From NCBI RefSeq assembly GCF_008831285.2, contig NC_045142.1:4471501-4535500 (forward strand): a stretch of DNA of 64,000 nucleotides, written 5' to 3'. The notes below the pieces were generated by a model. The model was not told the origin of the DNA. It saw nothing but the letters and a program-made list of their open reading frames with translations, and searched no databases. The stretch comes from Nymphaea colorata (Eukaryota; Streptophyta; Magnoliopsida; Nymphaeales; Nymphaeaceae). Position 1 is the stretch's first letter; every line of letters starts with the position of its first letter. Shown in pieces: positions 40,001 through 49,270 of the stretch. Position numbers and translations under genes: made by a program.

Positions 40001-42964
40001 CTTCTCTTGTAATTTTCCCTAACCCTAATCTCTTAATAGAGATTAGGGTCACGTAATGCAAAATAACTTTTTGCTGCCTCTCTCTCTCTCTGGTAACAAG
40101 GATCACTAAAAATCTTTCCAAACATATCAACCTGTTATTTGATATTTCTGGATCTTGATTAGGAGGAGCATGACTAGTACTTCACCAACCATGCTTATCT
40201 ATAATATTTGGGATTTATGGAGTGTGTCATATTCCATATTCTTATTAAAATTTTATGCACATGATAAAAAAACTCTGAATCATCAAGCGCAACATTCTTC
40301 TTCTCTCAATCATGTTATCCCACATATCATAAACTTTATGAGGCATGAGCCCTTCTTTATCAACTTCTTTCAGCATCTGCCATACAGGCTTTGTCAACTG
40401 AAGAAAATATATAACCTTATCCCATCATGCATTATCTAAAATGCAATTTTTAATTTCTTAGGCCTTCACATTGTCATGACTCCGATAAATTCCTAATAAT
40501 TGTCAGTCACCATCAGCAGTAATGCATATTTCACCTGCTTAATTCTTTTCATCATTATAATAAACGATGCGTAACGAGTCTCAACAACCTTTCACAATTT
40601 TGAATCAGAATGCTTATTGAATATAGCAAGAGCATTTTGATGATTTACAATGAAATTTCTGATGTTTTTGACATCATGCCAGCTAGAAATATTGCTGGAA
40701 GTCATTCACCGGAAGAAATATCGCCAAATCAGCCAACTTTTGCCGGAAGAAATATCACCAAATCAGCCAACTTTTGCCCAAATCGTGGAAGATGTTCACC
40801 AGAAACTATTGCCGAACGTCTGAATGTTTTTGCGGGAGGTTGCCAATCTCTTCCTCAACAAACATCGGTGGAGAAGAATGGAACAAAGCCCTCGTCGAAG
40901 GGCTATACAAAAAAAAAAAAAGAGCTATAATTTTTGGATGAACAAGGACTCGATCAATGTTGACCAAGTCTGTTTTTGGATGGACATAGACCCGGGTGCA
41001 TTGACCATGGCCGGTACGTTGACTCATACCTGGGCCTTGTCCGATGCCATACTGGTACCCGTACCAGTGTTGCACTCGACCGATATGGGTACTCCTAAAA
41101 TGAGTTTCCCATGTGATTATGATTTTAAAGGGGTAAAAATCAGAAGCGAAGAGGAGTTTAGAGAAGTCAACTATGGTCATTGACTTCAAATCCTGTGGTT
41201 TTAGATCCTTCGTTGGGTGGAAATGAAAGCACCGGTTCTATCCTTTGATCTGTGTGTTTGAAGACCTTTGAGGCAATCTTGAAACAATGTATTGACAAGA
41301 AAACATACCACCTTGAGCTTGCTTATTTAGGTATTACTCAATGTTGGTGTAGCTTGAGCTTGGCTCAGCTCATTGTAGAAATAAGCAGGTTTGGACGTGT
41401 TAACATCTGTTATAACAAGGGCTTTACTAGAAATATGGCAGTTATGTCTGAATTAACTTGGCTATTAGTAATATGTTATCTTACATATACTAAACAAGAA
41501 GTGCAACAAATACATAGCAAAAGTAGTATGATCATATAAAAACATAATTATGCTTCTTAACAAAATTAACCATAATTTTCAAAACTTCTTTCTACATTTT
41601 ATGGGCGTTGAATTTATTATTATCTGACTGTAATTTGCTATCGGTGAATGCCTAAAGCAGCAGGCTTCTGCTGATGGTTGTCCATGACCAAGGGCTTGAT
41701 ATAGCAGTGGTTGGTAGATACTAGGACTAATTGGAATTGGTAATTCCAGCCTGCTAGTCAGACTCTCAGAGGACTTTCAGACTAGTGACCCAGTAGTCTT
41801 GCAGATGGATTGGAGGAACCTCTCTTTCTGTCTCTCATGTATATCTTTGGGAAGTCCTATTTACTGTTTACTCTATGTCACAGGTTGATGTTTTCTTTTT
41901 TTTCTTTTTTTCCTGTTCATTTGAAAGTGCAGTTTTTTGTTTTGAGTGCTCAAAATGGTGGCTATATATGGAACTCTGCAAAAATAGTTTTTTGGGGCTA
42001 CTCATGGCATCTGCTTAGCAGAAAAGTCGAAAGCTCATCTGTTAAACCATGAGCATTTTTTTTAATACCACATTATATTGTTGACTTATTGCAGCCACAG
42101 GAAATTGGAATATCAGGCCATGAGGACAACAAAGCACCAACTGAAGTACGTGTCCTACAAGAAAGAATCTCTCAGGAGATGTTTGAGGGTATCATCCGGG
42201 AAGTAGTTGAAGAAATTGGAGTTCCAGCATCTGCTCTTGTATTATTTTCCAGGCCTGTTTAAACTTTTGCTGTTTGGGCTCTCATCTAGCTGTTTATTTT
42301 GTTATAATTCTTGTTCCTTTTCAGGTTCTTGCGACATTGAATTCCCAAAATTTCTGTACCCTTAGTTGCCTTGTTTTAGCTCAGATTTTTGTTTTATCAT
42401 GTCAATGTAGTTGATATTTTGAAGCAGTTGTTAAATTTGTGAGCATCACATGGACTTTCTTGCAATTGATTATTTTTTCTCTTGGCTCTATATTTTCAAT
42501 CTTATACTAAGACGACAAATTTTTTTTAAAGCAATAATGGTCTTTTCTCCTGTAGAACATTACACTTGTTTTTATTATAGTCTTGTCAAGCCTTGCTGGT
42601 CATGTTATTTATCCTTGCAGTCTGATCCTCTCTTCATTGGCATCTCTCGGAGAGAGTTGAACGTGCGCCCTACTGCTTTCTTCTATATCAAATGTAGCAT
42701 GGAGTCTGAGGAAGTAGATCGACTTTACCATACTGCCCAAGATGGCTATGAATCGACACAGTTATGCATAGCTTTGAAGGTGTTATCATCGGATCCTATC
42801 TTCTATTTCTTCAATATTTGGAGCATTCTGTTTTGATAAATTTATTTAATTCCTTGTTGCAGAATGATTTGGAGAAGCTAGCTTTGAGAATGCCAGGCTG
42901 CCATCATGGAGGATTCACATTGTACCAACTGATGATTGAAGCTCTAGAGACGTCATCATCATAA
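20132..42964 (+). CDS. NUDT9: Nudix hydrolase, NUDT9-like, nine exons
   Basis: Nine exons join to a complete 305-residue protein: 20132-20218, 21465-21539, 22562-22618, 23375-23460, 31835-31893, 33211-33359, 42095-42238, 42621-42779 and 42863-42964. Every intron is GT-AG and every phase closes. The product matches plant Nudix hydrolase 9 (about 311 aa) throughout: the N-terminal LVLSCPTGLS, IWDERIQKN, LQLGLTDYRTFAGTN, then SPLGNGAIVETSDGKI, VGEFPGYFVFPGGHPE, MFEGIIREVVEEIGVP, and the C-terminal PGCHHGGFTLYQLM. The Nudix box is atypical: GGHPE is separated from REVVEE by about 30 residues, and the spacing E-x7-R is not kept (Gln at that place). Family knowledge suggests hydrolysis of a nucleoside diphosphate linked to another group, perhaps UDP-sugars as in the related human NUDT22; the substrate here is unproven. 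Introns 4 (8,374 bp) and 6 (8,735 bp) are swollen by Copia insertions. The exon 7 donor (CTT before GTATTA) is weak. Confidence 0.93.
24532..24536. repeat. Target-site duplication GGGTT, left (Copia A array)
   Basis: GGGTT directly precedes the first LTR and is repeated at 30862-30866 directly after the third LTR. The 5-bp size is normal for Copia insertion. No such pair flanks the middle LTR, so the whole array sits in one insertion site. Confidence 0.9.
24537..24823 (+). repeat. LTR 1 of Copia array A
   Basis: 287 bp, TGTTAG...CTACA. It differs from LTR 2 and LTR 3 at two sites: A at 24575 (G in the others) and T at 24759 (C in the others). It contains a TATATATT motif near 24,647 that could be the LTR promoter TATA box. 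Confidence 0.95.
24824..24835 (+). other. Primer-binding site, initiator tRNA-Met, unit 1
   Basis: TGGTATCAGAGC abuts the LTR end and is complementary to the 3' end of plant initiator tRNA-Met; the second unit has the same site at 27843-27854. Confidence 0.93.
25288..27561 (+). pseudogene. Copia A unit 1: truncated pol (integrase end, RT, RNase H)
   Basis: A frame recognisable from about 25288 starts in the end of the integrase region (LTSAHLINRM, VFGCVCFVHD, KAVFLGYSSTQKGYRC). It continues into reverse transcriptase (WVFNVKYKPDGTVERYKARL, DVKNAFLNG, YGLKQSPRAWFERL) with the catalytic YVDD at 26587-26598. A TGA at 27037-27039 stops it after YLKNDPGK; in the same frame RNase H continues (SDADWAGCTD, RSTTGYC, SSAEAEYRAV, CDNKSAINLA) to a TAG at 27559-27561 that lies inside the LTR. 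Upstream, a short relic of the gag start (ATG at 25245) is in another frame and ends after 17 codons, so a deletion joined the start of gag to the end of integrase. The leader (24,880-25,240) is rich in CCGCCG and repeats TTCCCAGC. The element cannot supply its own Gag or integrase. Confidence 0.93.
27545..27555 (+). other. Polypurine tract, unit 1
   Basis: GAGGGGGAG directly before the TG of LTR 2 is the expected plus-strand primer site; the same motif precedes LTR 3 at about 30566-30574. Confidence 0.85.
27556..27842 (+). repeat. LTR 2 (shared middle LTR) of Copia array A
   Basis: 287 bp, identical by eye to LTR 3 and two bases different from LTR 1. It serves as the 3' LTR of unit 1 and the 5' LTR of unit 2; no target duplication flanks it. 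Confidence 0.95.
27843..27854 (+). other. Primer-binding site, initiator tRNA-Met, unit 2
   Basis: Second copy of TGGTATCAGAGC, directly after the middle LTR. Confidence 0.92.
28307..30580 (+). pseudogene. Copia A unit 2: truncated pol, same lesions
   Basis: This is the same frame as in unit 1, displaced by exactly 3,019 bp: integrase end, complete reverse transcriptase with YVDD at 29606-29617, TGA at 30056-30058, and RNase H continuing to a TAG within LTR 3. The leader, the 17-codon gag relic (ATG at 28264) and the deletion junction are also the same. I saw no base difference from unit 1. Confidence 0.93.
30575..30861 (+). repeat. LTR 3 of Copia array A
   Basis: 287 bp, TGTTAG...CTACA, identical by eye to LTR 2. 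It is followed by GGGTT (30862-30866), the right-hand target duplication. Confidence 0.95.
30862..30866. repeat. Target-site duplication GGGTT, right (Copia A array)
   Basis: Direct repeat of 24532-24536. Confidence 0.9.
33993..34038. repeat. (TA)n microsatellite
   Basis: About 23 TA units in intron 6 of the NUDT9-like gene, preceded by ACAGGGGGGTGTTA, which resembles a hAT terminus and may mark one end of the decayed hAT element nearby. Confidence 0.95.
34227..34756 (-). pseudogene. hAT transposase pseudogene, C-terminal part
   Basis: Read on the minus strand from the Copia B insertion point, this gives SDPHMLKIINNE, then ARDEEDSINWWSCFGAGTP, NLQWFAFKVLSQPCSSSCCE, a stop where the family has a conserved Trp, then TYPQIHKINRNKL and TKDLVYVHSNLCLLL. 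This is the hAT dimerisation region (WW.. ..P.L...A...LSQ..SSS..CER.WS.F..IHS..RN+L). A later exon-like piece with an acidic end (KYWDGNLEDIDMDLEGEHD) stops at 34227. Stops and small breaks show it is dead. It continues across Copia B into 40104-40690. Confidence 0.8.
34752..34756. repeat. Target-site duplication AGGAT, left (Copia B)
   Basis: AGGAT precedes the 5' LTR and recurs at 40099-40103 directly after the 3' LTR. Confidence 0.92.
34757..34937 (+). repeat. 5' LTR of Copia B
   Basis: 181 bp, TGTTAAAG...GGTAACA. It includes an inverted repeat CCCTAATCTCTTAATAGAGATTAGGG (spanning about 34864-34889), a perfect hairpin of roughly 12 bp per arm, in the probable R/U5 region. Confidence 0.95.
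34938..34949 (+). other. Primer-binding site, initiator tRNA-Met (Copia B)
   Basis: TGGTATCAGAGC directly follows the 5' LTR. Confidence 0.93.
35678..39910 (+). pseudogene. Copia B gag-pol polyprotein with one nonsense codon
   Basis: A frame of 1,410 codons is broken only by TAG at 39527-39529 (codon 1284). Domains in order: Gag with NYEIWSRVF near residue 30; CCHC zinc knuckle starting at Cys251 (CSYCGKIGHLEDRC); aspartic protease with DSG at ~368; GAG-pre-integrase with HLRLGHP at ~496; integrase triad Asp553, Asp616, Glu652, with the 35-residue gap of the D-D-35-E family; reverse transcriptase from ~928 with YVDD at 1094-1097; RNase H from ~1255 (YSGADYAG, KSTTGFC) to the end (SSAESEYRAM, CDNKAATYIA, ADILTKAL). 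The stop replaces the Trp expected before RSKKQ (TGG to TAG). All catalytic residues upstream are present. The start ATG at 35678 gives a normal Gag beginning. The frame ends 7 bases before the 3' LTR. Confidence 0.95.
39918..40098 (+). repeat. 3' LTR of Copia B
   Basis: 181 bp, identical by eye to the 5' LTR; followed by AGGAT. Confidence 0.95.
40099..40103. repeat. Target-site duplication AGGAT, right (Copia B)
   Basis: Direct repeat of 34752-34756. Confidence 0.92.
40104..40690 (-). pseudogene. hAT transposase pseudogene, middle part
   Basis: On the minus strand this reads WHDVKNIRNFIVNH, ALAIFNKHSDSKL, VVETRYASFIIMMKRIKQVK, then WWDKVIYFLQLTKPVWQML, MPHKVYDMWDNMIE, HKILIRIWN and HSINPKYY, with several stops and shifts. 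These are landmarks of plant hAT transposases (the TRFAS block, the W..KV..I...TEP block and the LNPKYY block). Removing Copia B and one copy of AGGAT joins it in frame to the C-terminal part at 34227-34756. The N-terminal BED zinc finger was not found; sequence beyond 40690 is unrelated and repetitive. Confidence 0.78.
40709..40776. repeat. 34-bp tandem duplication
   Basis: Two copies starting CCGGAAGAAATATC (40709 and 40743) differ at one base (TCGCC against TCACC). They sit at the edge of the decayed hAT sequence. Confidence 0.9.
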
Positions 42965-44576
42965 AGGCAGTTATAGAACTGCATTTGATCATGATTCTCA
43001 TCTTCAATTTTTCAGCCTGCAAGTTAGGATGGACAGTAGTATACCAGATTATGTTTAGAGGCCTACTCAGGATTGAAGTCTTGATCTCCTTCAACATGAA
43101 GGTCTCATCTTATGCCAACACCTTAGCAAGAGGATGCCACTTCCGTTGGCCAGTTTCAAGTTTCATTCCATTAGGTCATGGTGTACAATTACCATGCTTA
43201 GTCAATGCATAATTTGTCCGTGAATTGTAAGCCTTTCAATCTGATGTGACACAATAATTTTGTATGTCATTTACCTATTTAAAGTTTGAGGATAGGTCGA
43301 GGGCGGTGCGCACCCGTGCCTCTAATCATTAATTATGTATGTAATCTAGCTAGCAATAATTTCCATTGCTTGCTTTCTATGCTTCTGGGGAATGAGAACT
43401 TCTGTCCACAGTTCTAGTGGCTAAACTGATTTATAGTTCCAAAATAAAATTCCAAACCAAACTGAACCCAGAGCAAACTAAAACTTGAGTACAAATAAAG
43501 ATAAAAGAAATGTGCTGAACCTGAATGGACCAGCATTCTGAAGTTGGTTCTAGCTTTTCTCGGAAAAAACCGACTCTCTGTGTGAATACGATTCCGGAAT
43601 TTTAGATAGGTCTGCCTAAGTTGGATAGATATATGATGCATGATCCGATCCACTTTGTCCCGTTTCATGTGCTGGAGGTACATTTTATCTCCTCCGCATA
43701 CATTTACTCCGATGTTCTTGAAATTAGCAATGTGACATCATTGCCCCACTCCTTTTTTAGTTGGTATATGATTAATACATCACCCGAACCTTATCTCTCT
43801 CTCAGCCTTTTTTTAATTAAGACTTCAGATTTTTTATTCCTAACAAAGAACTGCAATCTTAGGATATGAGGTGATATAAGATTTAGGATTTCTGACATTA
43901 GGACTTCATATAATTTTTTATTTCTAATAAAGCACTGAAATCTTAAGACATGAGATGATTTGAGATCTTAGGGTCTTTGATGCTGGGATTTTAGATTTTT
44001 TATTTCTAACAAAGAACTGAAACGTGATATTTGAAATATGCAATGATCACATTATAGAACCTCTTGAAATCCATAAATCCTAATACTCTCCTTCCCTCTA
44101 AATTGAAATTCATTAATTTAGGCATAATGGTAACCTTAAGTTCAAAGTCTTCTAAATTTTAAGTTTACTAGAACTATGGATTCAAGGTGGGCCATTTATT
44201 AAATGAGGCCCTCCAATCTCAAATCTTGGATAATATTTATAGCTTAAAGCATGTTTGTTTAGACTGAGCGGACTGAAAACATGTCCAAGAAGCCTTCCTT
44301 ATGCAAGGCGTCAACACGTCTCAAAATTTATGTTGCACTAACTAGAAGTGCAATCAGATAGATCAACATGCAACCCTTTCTTCTAAGACATTACACGTCC
44401 GACTGCAACGAACAAGCCTTTGGCTACGCTTCTTTGCTTTACACGTAGTCTGGCACGAGAAACACCTAGCGCCTGGAGCATCATTTCGGGAAGCGGCGGT
44501 GGTGGTTTTGATCCTTCCACAATCGCAGAGTTGTCCCAAAAGTTAACGGCGACGTCGGCGAGAAAGAAGCAGATTG
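42965..44576. other. Intergenic region between NUDT9-like and IBA57
   Basis: The first part is probably the NUDT9-like 3' UTR. Between 43,840 and 44,030 a phrase of the type GATTTTTTATTTCTAA-AAAG-ACTG occurs three times with spacing near 95 bp, a weak local repeat. No gene is supported. Confidence 0.45.
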
Positions 44577-44636
44577 ATGCATGGCTTCTTCTTGCCTCAG
44601 AAAGGTTATTTCATGCCATATTTGCCGGAGGTGTAG
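44577..44636 (+). promoter_or_regulatory. Short upstream ORF overlapping the IBA57 start
   Basis: An ATG at 44577 lies four bases before the IBA57 ATG (44581), in another frame, within ATGCATGG. It opens a frame of 19 codons ending TAG at 44634-44636. A ribosome starting here would miss the main start unless scanning is leaky. Whether the transcript includes it depends on the cap site, which I cannot see. Confidence 0.5.
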
Positions 44637-47600
44637 CCTCATCCCTCGGAGAAGCCTCTCTTCTGCGCCAACGTCCCCGGGAAATCACCAATCAGAGGAA
44701 GGTGGGGAGAGGGGCAGCCGGGGGCCCTTCGCCTCCCTCCTCAGGAGCCGCTCAGTCGTCCGATTCCGAGGCCCTGACACCATCAAGTTCTTACACGGCC
44801 TTCTCACCAACGATGTCCGCCCGTTCGCAGAGCCCCCAAAGGAGGAGCTTGCCTCCATCCCCACCCCCAACCAGCCCCTCCATTCCACCTCGCCCATCTA
44901 CTCCGCAATGCTCACAGCCCGCGGCCGCTTCCTTTACGACTTTTTCTTTTATCGCCCAGCCTCGCCCGAACAGAAGCTGGACCCTTCTGGCGCCGGTCCT
45001 GGCTCTGGCGCTTCTGAGATGAGCCTCTACGCGGATGTTGATTCTCAGTGCGTGGATGAGATCCTGGAGTTCATGAAGAGGTATCGCAGAAAATTGGTAC
45101 TTTCCCATTCTAAGAATCTGAACAAGCTATCACTATTTTAAAAGTGAGGTGCAAGGTTTAAGTCATTACTTTAAGGTTAGCTAATTTTTGTGTAGATTTT
45201 CTAGCTGCTACTGCACAAAGGTTTGAGTTGGTGTTTCTATGAGCCAGATGGATTAAAGGCACACAATATATTTCATGTTTCATCCCACTTTTGGATGGTG
45301 GAGTCTCTGGTAGTTGTATACTGAGAAATGCATTACTGGTACTTCATAGGTTCATTATTCGTTTATGGTGTTCGGCATGAAGTGTTGGATGCATACATTT
45401 GACTACTTAGAAGAGAACGGATGTCCTTTAACTTAACTTGAGATATTACAGTACAGAGCACGCTGTCATATCTCAACTTTCTCCTTCTTTGCTGGAGAAG
45501 TATTCCCTGATTCATTACTTTAAAATGGTTGATTCTCATGTAGATTTTCATGCTACTACTGCACAAAGGTTTGGAATTGTACATTGTGAAATGCATTAGT
45601 TGTAGTTCATAGTTAGGTTCATTATTCATTGATTGGGTTCAGCATGAAGTGTTGGATGCATAAATTAGCGAACCATGACCATTTAAAACAGATTATTGTT
45701 TTGTCTACGTGAAAGGTACCGCCTGAGAGCTAAGGTGGAGATCGAGAACGTGGCCGAGGAATTCTCTTGCTGGCAACGTTTTGGCACTTTTGATGAGCCC
45801 TCAACGGCTGGTGAACCGGAGGCTGCAGCAGTCGGATGGGGTAGTGCAGTTGATGATACGGGTAGCTCGGCTGCACAAGGAAATAGTCATGGTTGGCGAT
45901 GGTTCAGGGATCCTCGGTTAGCTGCCCTTGGTTTTCGGGGAATCTTCCCATCTGACCAAACTCGTAAGAGTTAAACTTTAAAGTGGCATTAGGCGTGTCT
46001 AACTGTACTGTGGTCATTCACGTGTATTGCATTTGTTAGTTCTGTTACTTGTGTTTTTCTTCGTTAATTTTGTCCTTGTCATATATGTAGCTTGACATCT
46101 TAATAGTGATTCTTCTGGCTCTTGTAGCTCCACTGGTTGAAGCCGACAAGGAAGTTGATGAGCAACATTATATTCTATGGAGAATAGAAAAAGGTGTTGC
46201 AGAGGGTTCAACTGAAATTCCCAAAGGTGCAGTTATTCACATTGTTCATTTTCTTGATTGTGCTCAAGCGTCTTGTTTGTGAGAAATTTCTTTCCTGCTG
46301 TAAGATCAAAGATGTCTTGTTAGCTGTTCTCATTTTCTTGATGGATTCTCTTGGTTTGTGGTCTATATATAATGCCTATTTTGTTAGTTTGGTGGATTAG
46401 AGTATGTATAAGTGGACATTGTCGGGAAAGGCTGTTAGGATTTTTCCCCTCAGTTTGTGAATTGGAAGTTTTATTTTGTGAAAAATAGATGAAGAAATTC
46501 AAGTGAATCATGCATTTGGTTTTTGCCTAAGATGATTTGTGCACTGATATTTGTTTCGTTGCTTTTGTTTATTTATTAGTACCGCTTAAAGTGATTTACA
46601 AGATGTTGTATTGTTTTTTAAATGGCTGCATACATACTTTTTCCTGTTGCTGTTTAACTTATGATACTTTTCCTGTTAATCCTAACTATGATTTTTGTTC
46701 TCATATCTACCTCAAACCAGCTTTTCAGACTTCAGTCTTCACAAGATCGTCCTTGATGAAAATATTCATTGGACGCCTAATTGTTCTCATTACTAAGTTG
46801 TTGTCCATAGCTGAGTATTGAATAAGTTCCTTATAGTCAATTTCAGCTTCATTTTGGGTTTGGCAAGACTAATGTTTTTTTTTTAAAAAAAAAAACTTTC
46901 AATGGTTGTCCATCCCTCTCATCAACTTGAGTTGTAGCTATGTTGTCAAATGCTATTTGGGGCTTGTGCCTAGGCTCACCTAGGCTGTCAGGCTTGGCTA
47001 ATTGCTTAAGCTAGTTAGCTTTAGGTGACCTGCCATTTGCAAATGCCTAGAACCTCGCATAGGCACTGAATGGCCTAGATTTTTTTTCATTGACAAACTA
47101 AACTCTTTTTCCCTTTTTTCTTTGGTGCAACTTTTCCATTTTTTGTTGTTGCAGTATTGTGATTTTGTGTTAAAAGTATATGTGCATATGCAATCATAGT
47201 TATAGTAGCAATTACAACTGGTATAACATTATACTTTAAATAATCTATGCTTTTATGTATTTGTGTGTGTGTGTCTGATACGTGCCAGCCTAGGAGCCCT
47301 CCGAGAGACGAGGCTTGTGTGTGAGTGTGAATTATATTAGAATTTTTTGTTTATTAGAACTATAATATAAGACAATTTTAGCATTTTACAATAAGCAATG
47401 ATAATATGAACTATAGCTTTGGAAATTGTAATTATAGATTTAGCAGTTAGCATTTAGGCAATGATAAGGTTTTGCGTGCTCTATAACATTGAAGAACATT
47501 GATATCTTATGGTTCCTACCACCGCCGGTTCCATTCTTTTCTTTGCTGATGGTTCTTTGGCATGCGGAGAATCAGTCTAATGCCTTTGTGCTTTTTGATT

Positions 47601-49270
47601 TGATAAAGCAATCAGTGATCTACTAAGTATTTTTCTGAGTGAAAAAAAAGTAGGAGTTTCAACTAAAATGTCAATCTGAAGGCTACCGATATCTTACTGC
47701 ATGTTTTTCTGAGTAAATAGAAGAGGTTGAGGGATGGTAAAAATATGCAGCAAAAGCAGAGCTACGCCAAACTTTGTGGCTTAAAAAATATTATGCCCTA
47801 GAACAAGGATTATAAGTGTGATTCTTGTTTTCTCTAGGGTTCTCCTTCTTTATGTCAGATAGAGAATGCTGGTGTTGTATGTCTAACATATCCTTCGTGG
47901 GCTCCCCTGCAGTAGTTAACGAACAAATGTCACTATTAACTGGGTGGATATCCATGGGCAGAAGGGGCACAACATGTCTGTAATACTAGTTGAGCATAAT
48001 GTGCTAAAGTTGCTGCATTAACCGTCAGTATTTCTTTTTGTTTTCTTGCTTTAGGAACCACTAGTCTCTGTTCTTTTATGTGTTTCCTTTGCTATTCTGG
48101 CAGCTTCTTGGGAATTTCTAAGTTCCTATATCTTTCTCATGGCACAGTTTTATCAGTAAAGTTTTCCAATCTCAATTATTGCTTGTGGATGTTTTCTCAT
48201 GTTCATGTGAAGAAATGTAGAGAACTACTGCTGCACTAGTTGTTCTGCCAGGGATGTATTAACTATTAACTGCCTTCTTTGTCTTGGAGGTGTACACTCT
48301 GGGGAAAAAAGATGGATTTTGATGACATGGCATTAGTAAGCTTTTAATAGGTTATTCAAAGCCTTTAGTGGGAGGGAGAAAAAAAAAACTCACTTTAATT
48401 TCTAACATGGTTTTGCACTAATGCTCTAGCTGTAGTTTTTTCTACTGTTACATGCAATCATGCCTGGAGAAATGAATGTTCCCCGTCTGTTTGCTAACAT
48501 GGTTTTGCACTTCTCCACAAGTTACAAGGTTTTAAATTTTTATGTGCAATCTATGCGTTGAAGTTTTTCCTATTTGGCTTTTTAACATTTCAATCTGTTG
48601 ATAGCCTACAGTAGAAGTTCTTCCTATTGATTGCTTTTTAACATGGTGCGACTCTATGCGTAGGACCATAGCTTATATTGATCTGTTAGCCGATTCTTTA
48701 CAAAACAGTCTTGCAGATTGGAACGTTTTATATGGTTACTTTTGCTTAATACACTCTAGTGTTATACTTGACCAGGTAAAGCAATCCCTCTGGAGTTCAA
48801 TTTTGTTGGCTTGAATGCAATCAGCTTCGAGAAGGGATGCTATGTTGGTCAAGAGTTAATTGCTCGTACGCATCATCGTGGCATCATCCGCCAGCGTCTG
48901 CTCCCTATGATCTTTGTCGATGGACAGGGCAAAGGTAACTTGTTGCATGGGTGATTTAAGAGTGAAAACTTCGTACATTAACAGCTGCCTACTGTGGAAA
49001 ATTCTGTTTTCATTTTCTGCAACAGAGATGGAAGCTAAGGTCGGTCCAGGAGCAGAAGTTGTGAATGTTTCGTCAGGTAACAATGCAGGTTCAGTGACGA
49101 AGGCAGTTGGCTGTCGAGGCATAGGTGTTTTGAGACTGGAAGAAGCCCTTAAAAGCTCTAGTTCCTTGAGAATTAGGGAGCATGAGAATGTCCATGTGAA
49201 AGCTATTCGTCCAGAGTGGTGGCCGGCAGAGTGGGGTCATGAGCAGGAAGAAGACTCGGACGTTGTTTAG
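44581..49270 (+). CDS. IBA57: IBA57-like mitochondrial Fe-S assembly factor (GcvT/YgfZ family)
   Basis: Five exons give a complete 416-residue protein: 44581-45080, 45716-45963, 46128-46226, 48776-48934 and 49026-49270. All introns are GT-AG and all phases match. The N-terminus is rich in Arg and Ser with no acidic residue in the first ~35 residues ([24 protein letters not shown]), as in a mitochondrial targeting peptide. Then come [18 protein letters not shown] and [18 protein letters not shown], typical of the folate-binding GcvT-like fold, and the family signature KGCYVGQE with its conserved Cys304. Length agrees with Arabidopsis At4g12130 (about 390 aa). IBA57 acts with ISCA proteins in maturing [4Fe-4S] clusters in the mitochondrial matrix. 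Intron 1 contains a diverged duplication and intron 3 (2,549 bp) holds a GCCTAGGC-rich repeat near 46,950-47,075. An upstream ATG overlaps the start. Confidence 0.93.
45163..45666. repeat. Diverged tandem duplication in IBA57 intron 1
   Basis: Segments 45163-45397 and 45512-45666 share TCATTACTTTAA, TGTAGATTTT, CTACTGCACAAAGGTTTG, GGTTCATTATTC and GCATGAAGTGTTGGATGCAT in the same order. The first copy has about 80 extra bases. The second copy ends about 50 bases before exon 2. Confidence 0.8.

Larger units (their letters stand above)
34757..40098 (+). mobile_element. Copia element B, nearly intact, young insertion
   Basis: A 5,342-bp element has two 181-bp LTRs (34757-34937, 39918-40098) that look identical. 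The primer-binding site TGGTATCAGAGC is at 34938-34949, a single polyprotein frame runs from 35678 to 39910, the polypurine tract GAGGGGGAG lies just before the 3' LTR, and the 5-bp target duplication is AGGAT. Identical LTRs point to recent insertion. It lies in intron 6 of the NUDT9-like gene in sense orientation, and splits an older antisense hAT transposase. One stop codon in RNase H is the only break I see. The 740-bp leader between primer site and ATG has no recognised gene. Confidence 0.96.

Noticed and set aside
40824..41183. Plus- and minus-strand frames of about 120 aa in NUDT9-like intron 6
   Set aside because: They overlap on opposite strands in a repeat-like stretch with GTACC palindromes; no domain.
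44420..45022. Plus-strand frame of 200 aa overlapping IBA57 exon 1
   Set aside because: Pro/Ser-rich reading of the GC-rich exon in the wrong frame; IBA57 motifs are in the other frame.
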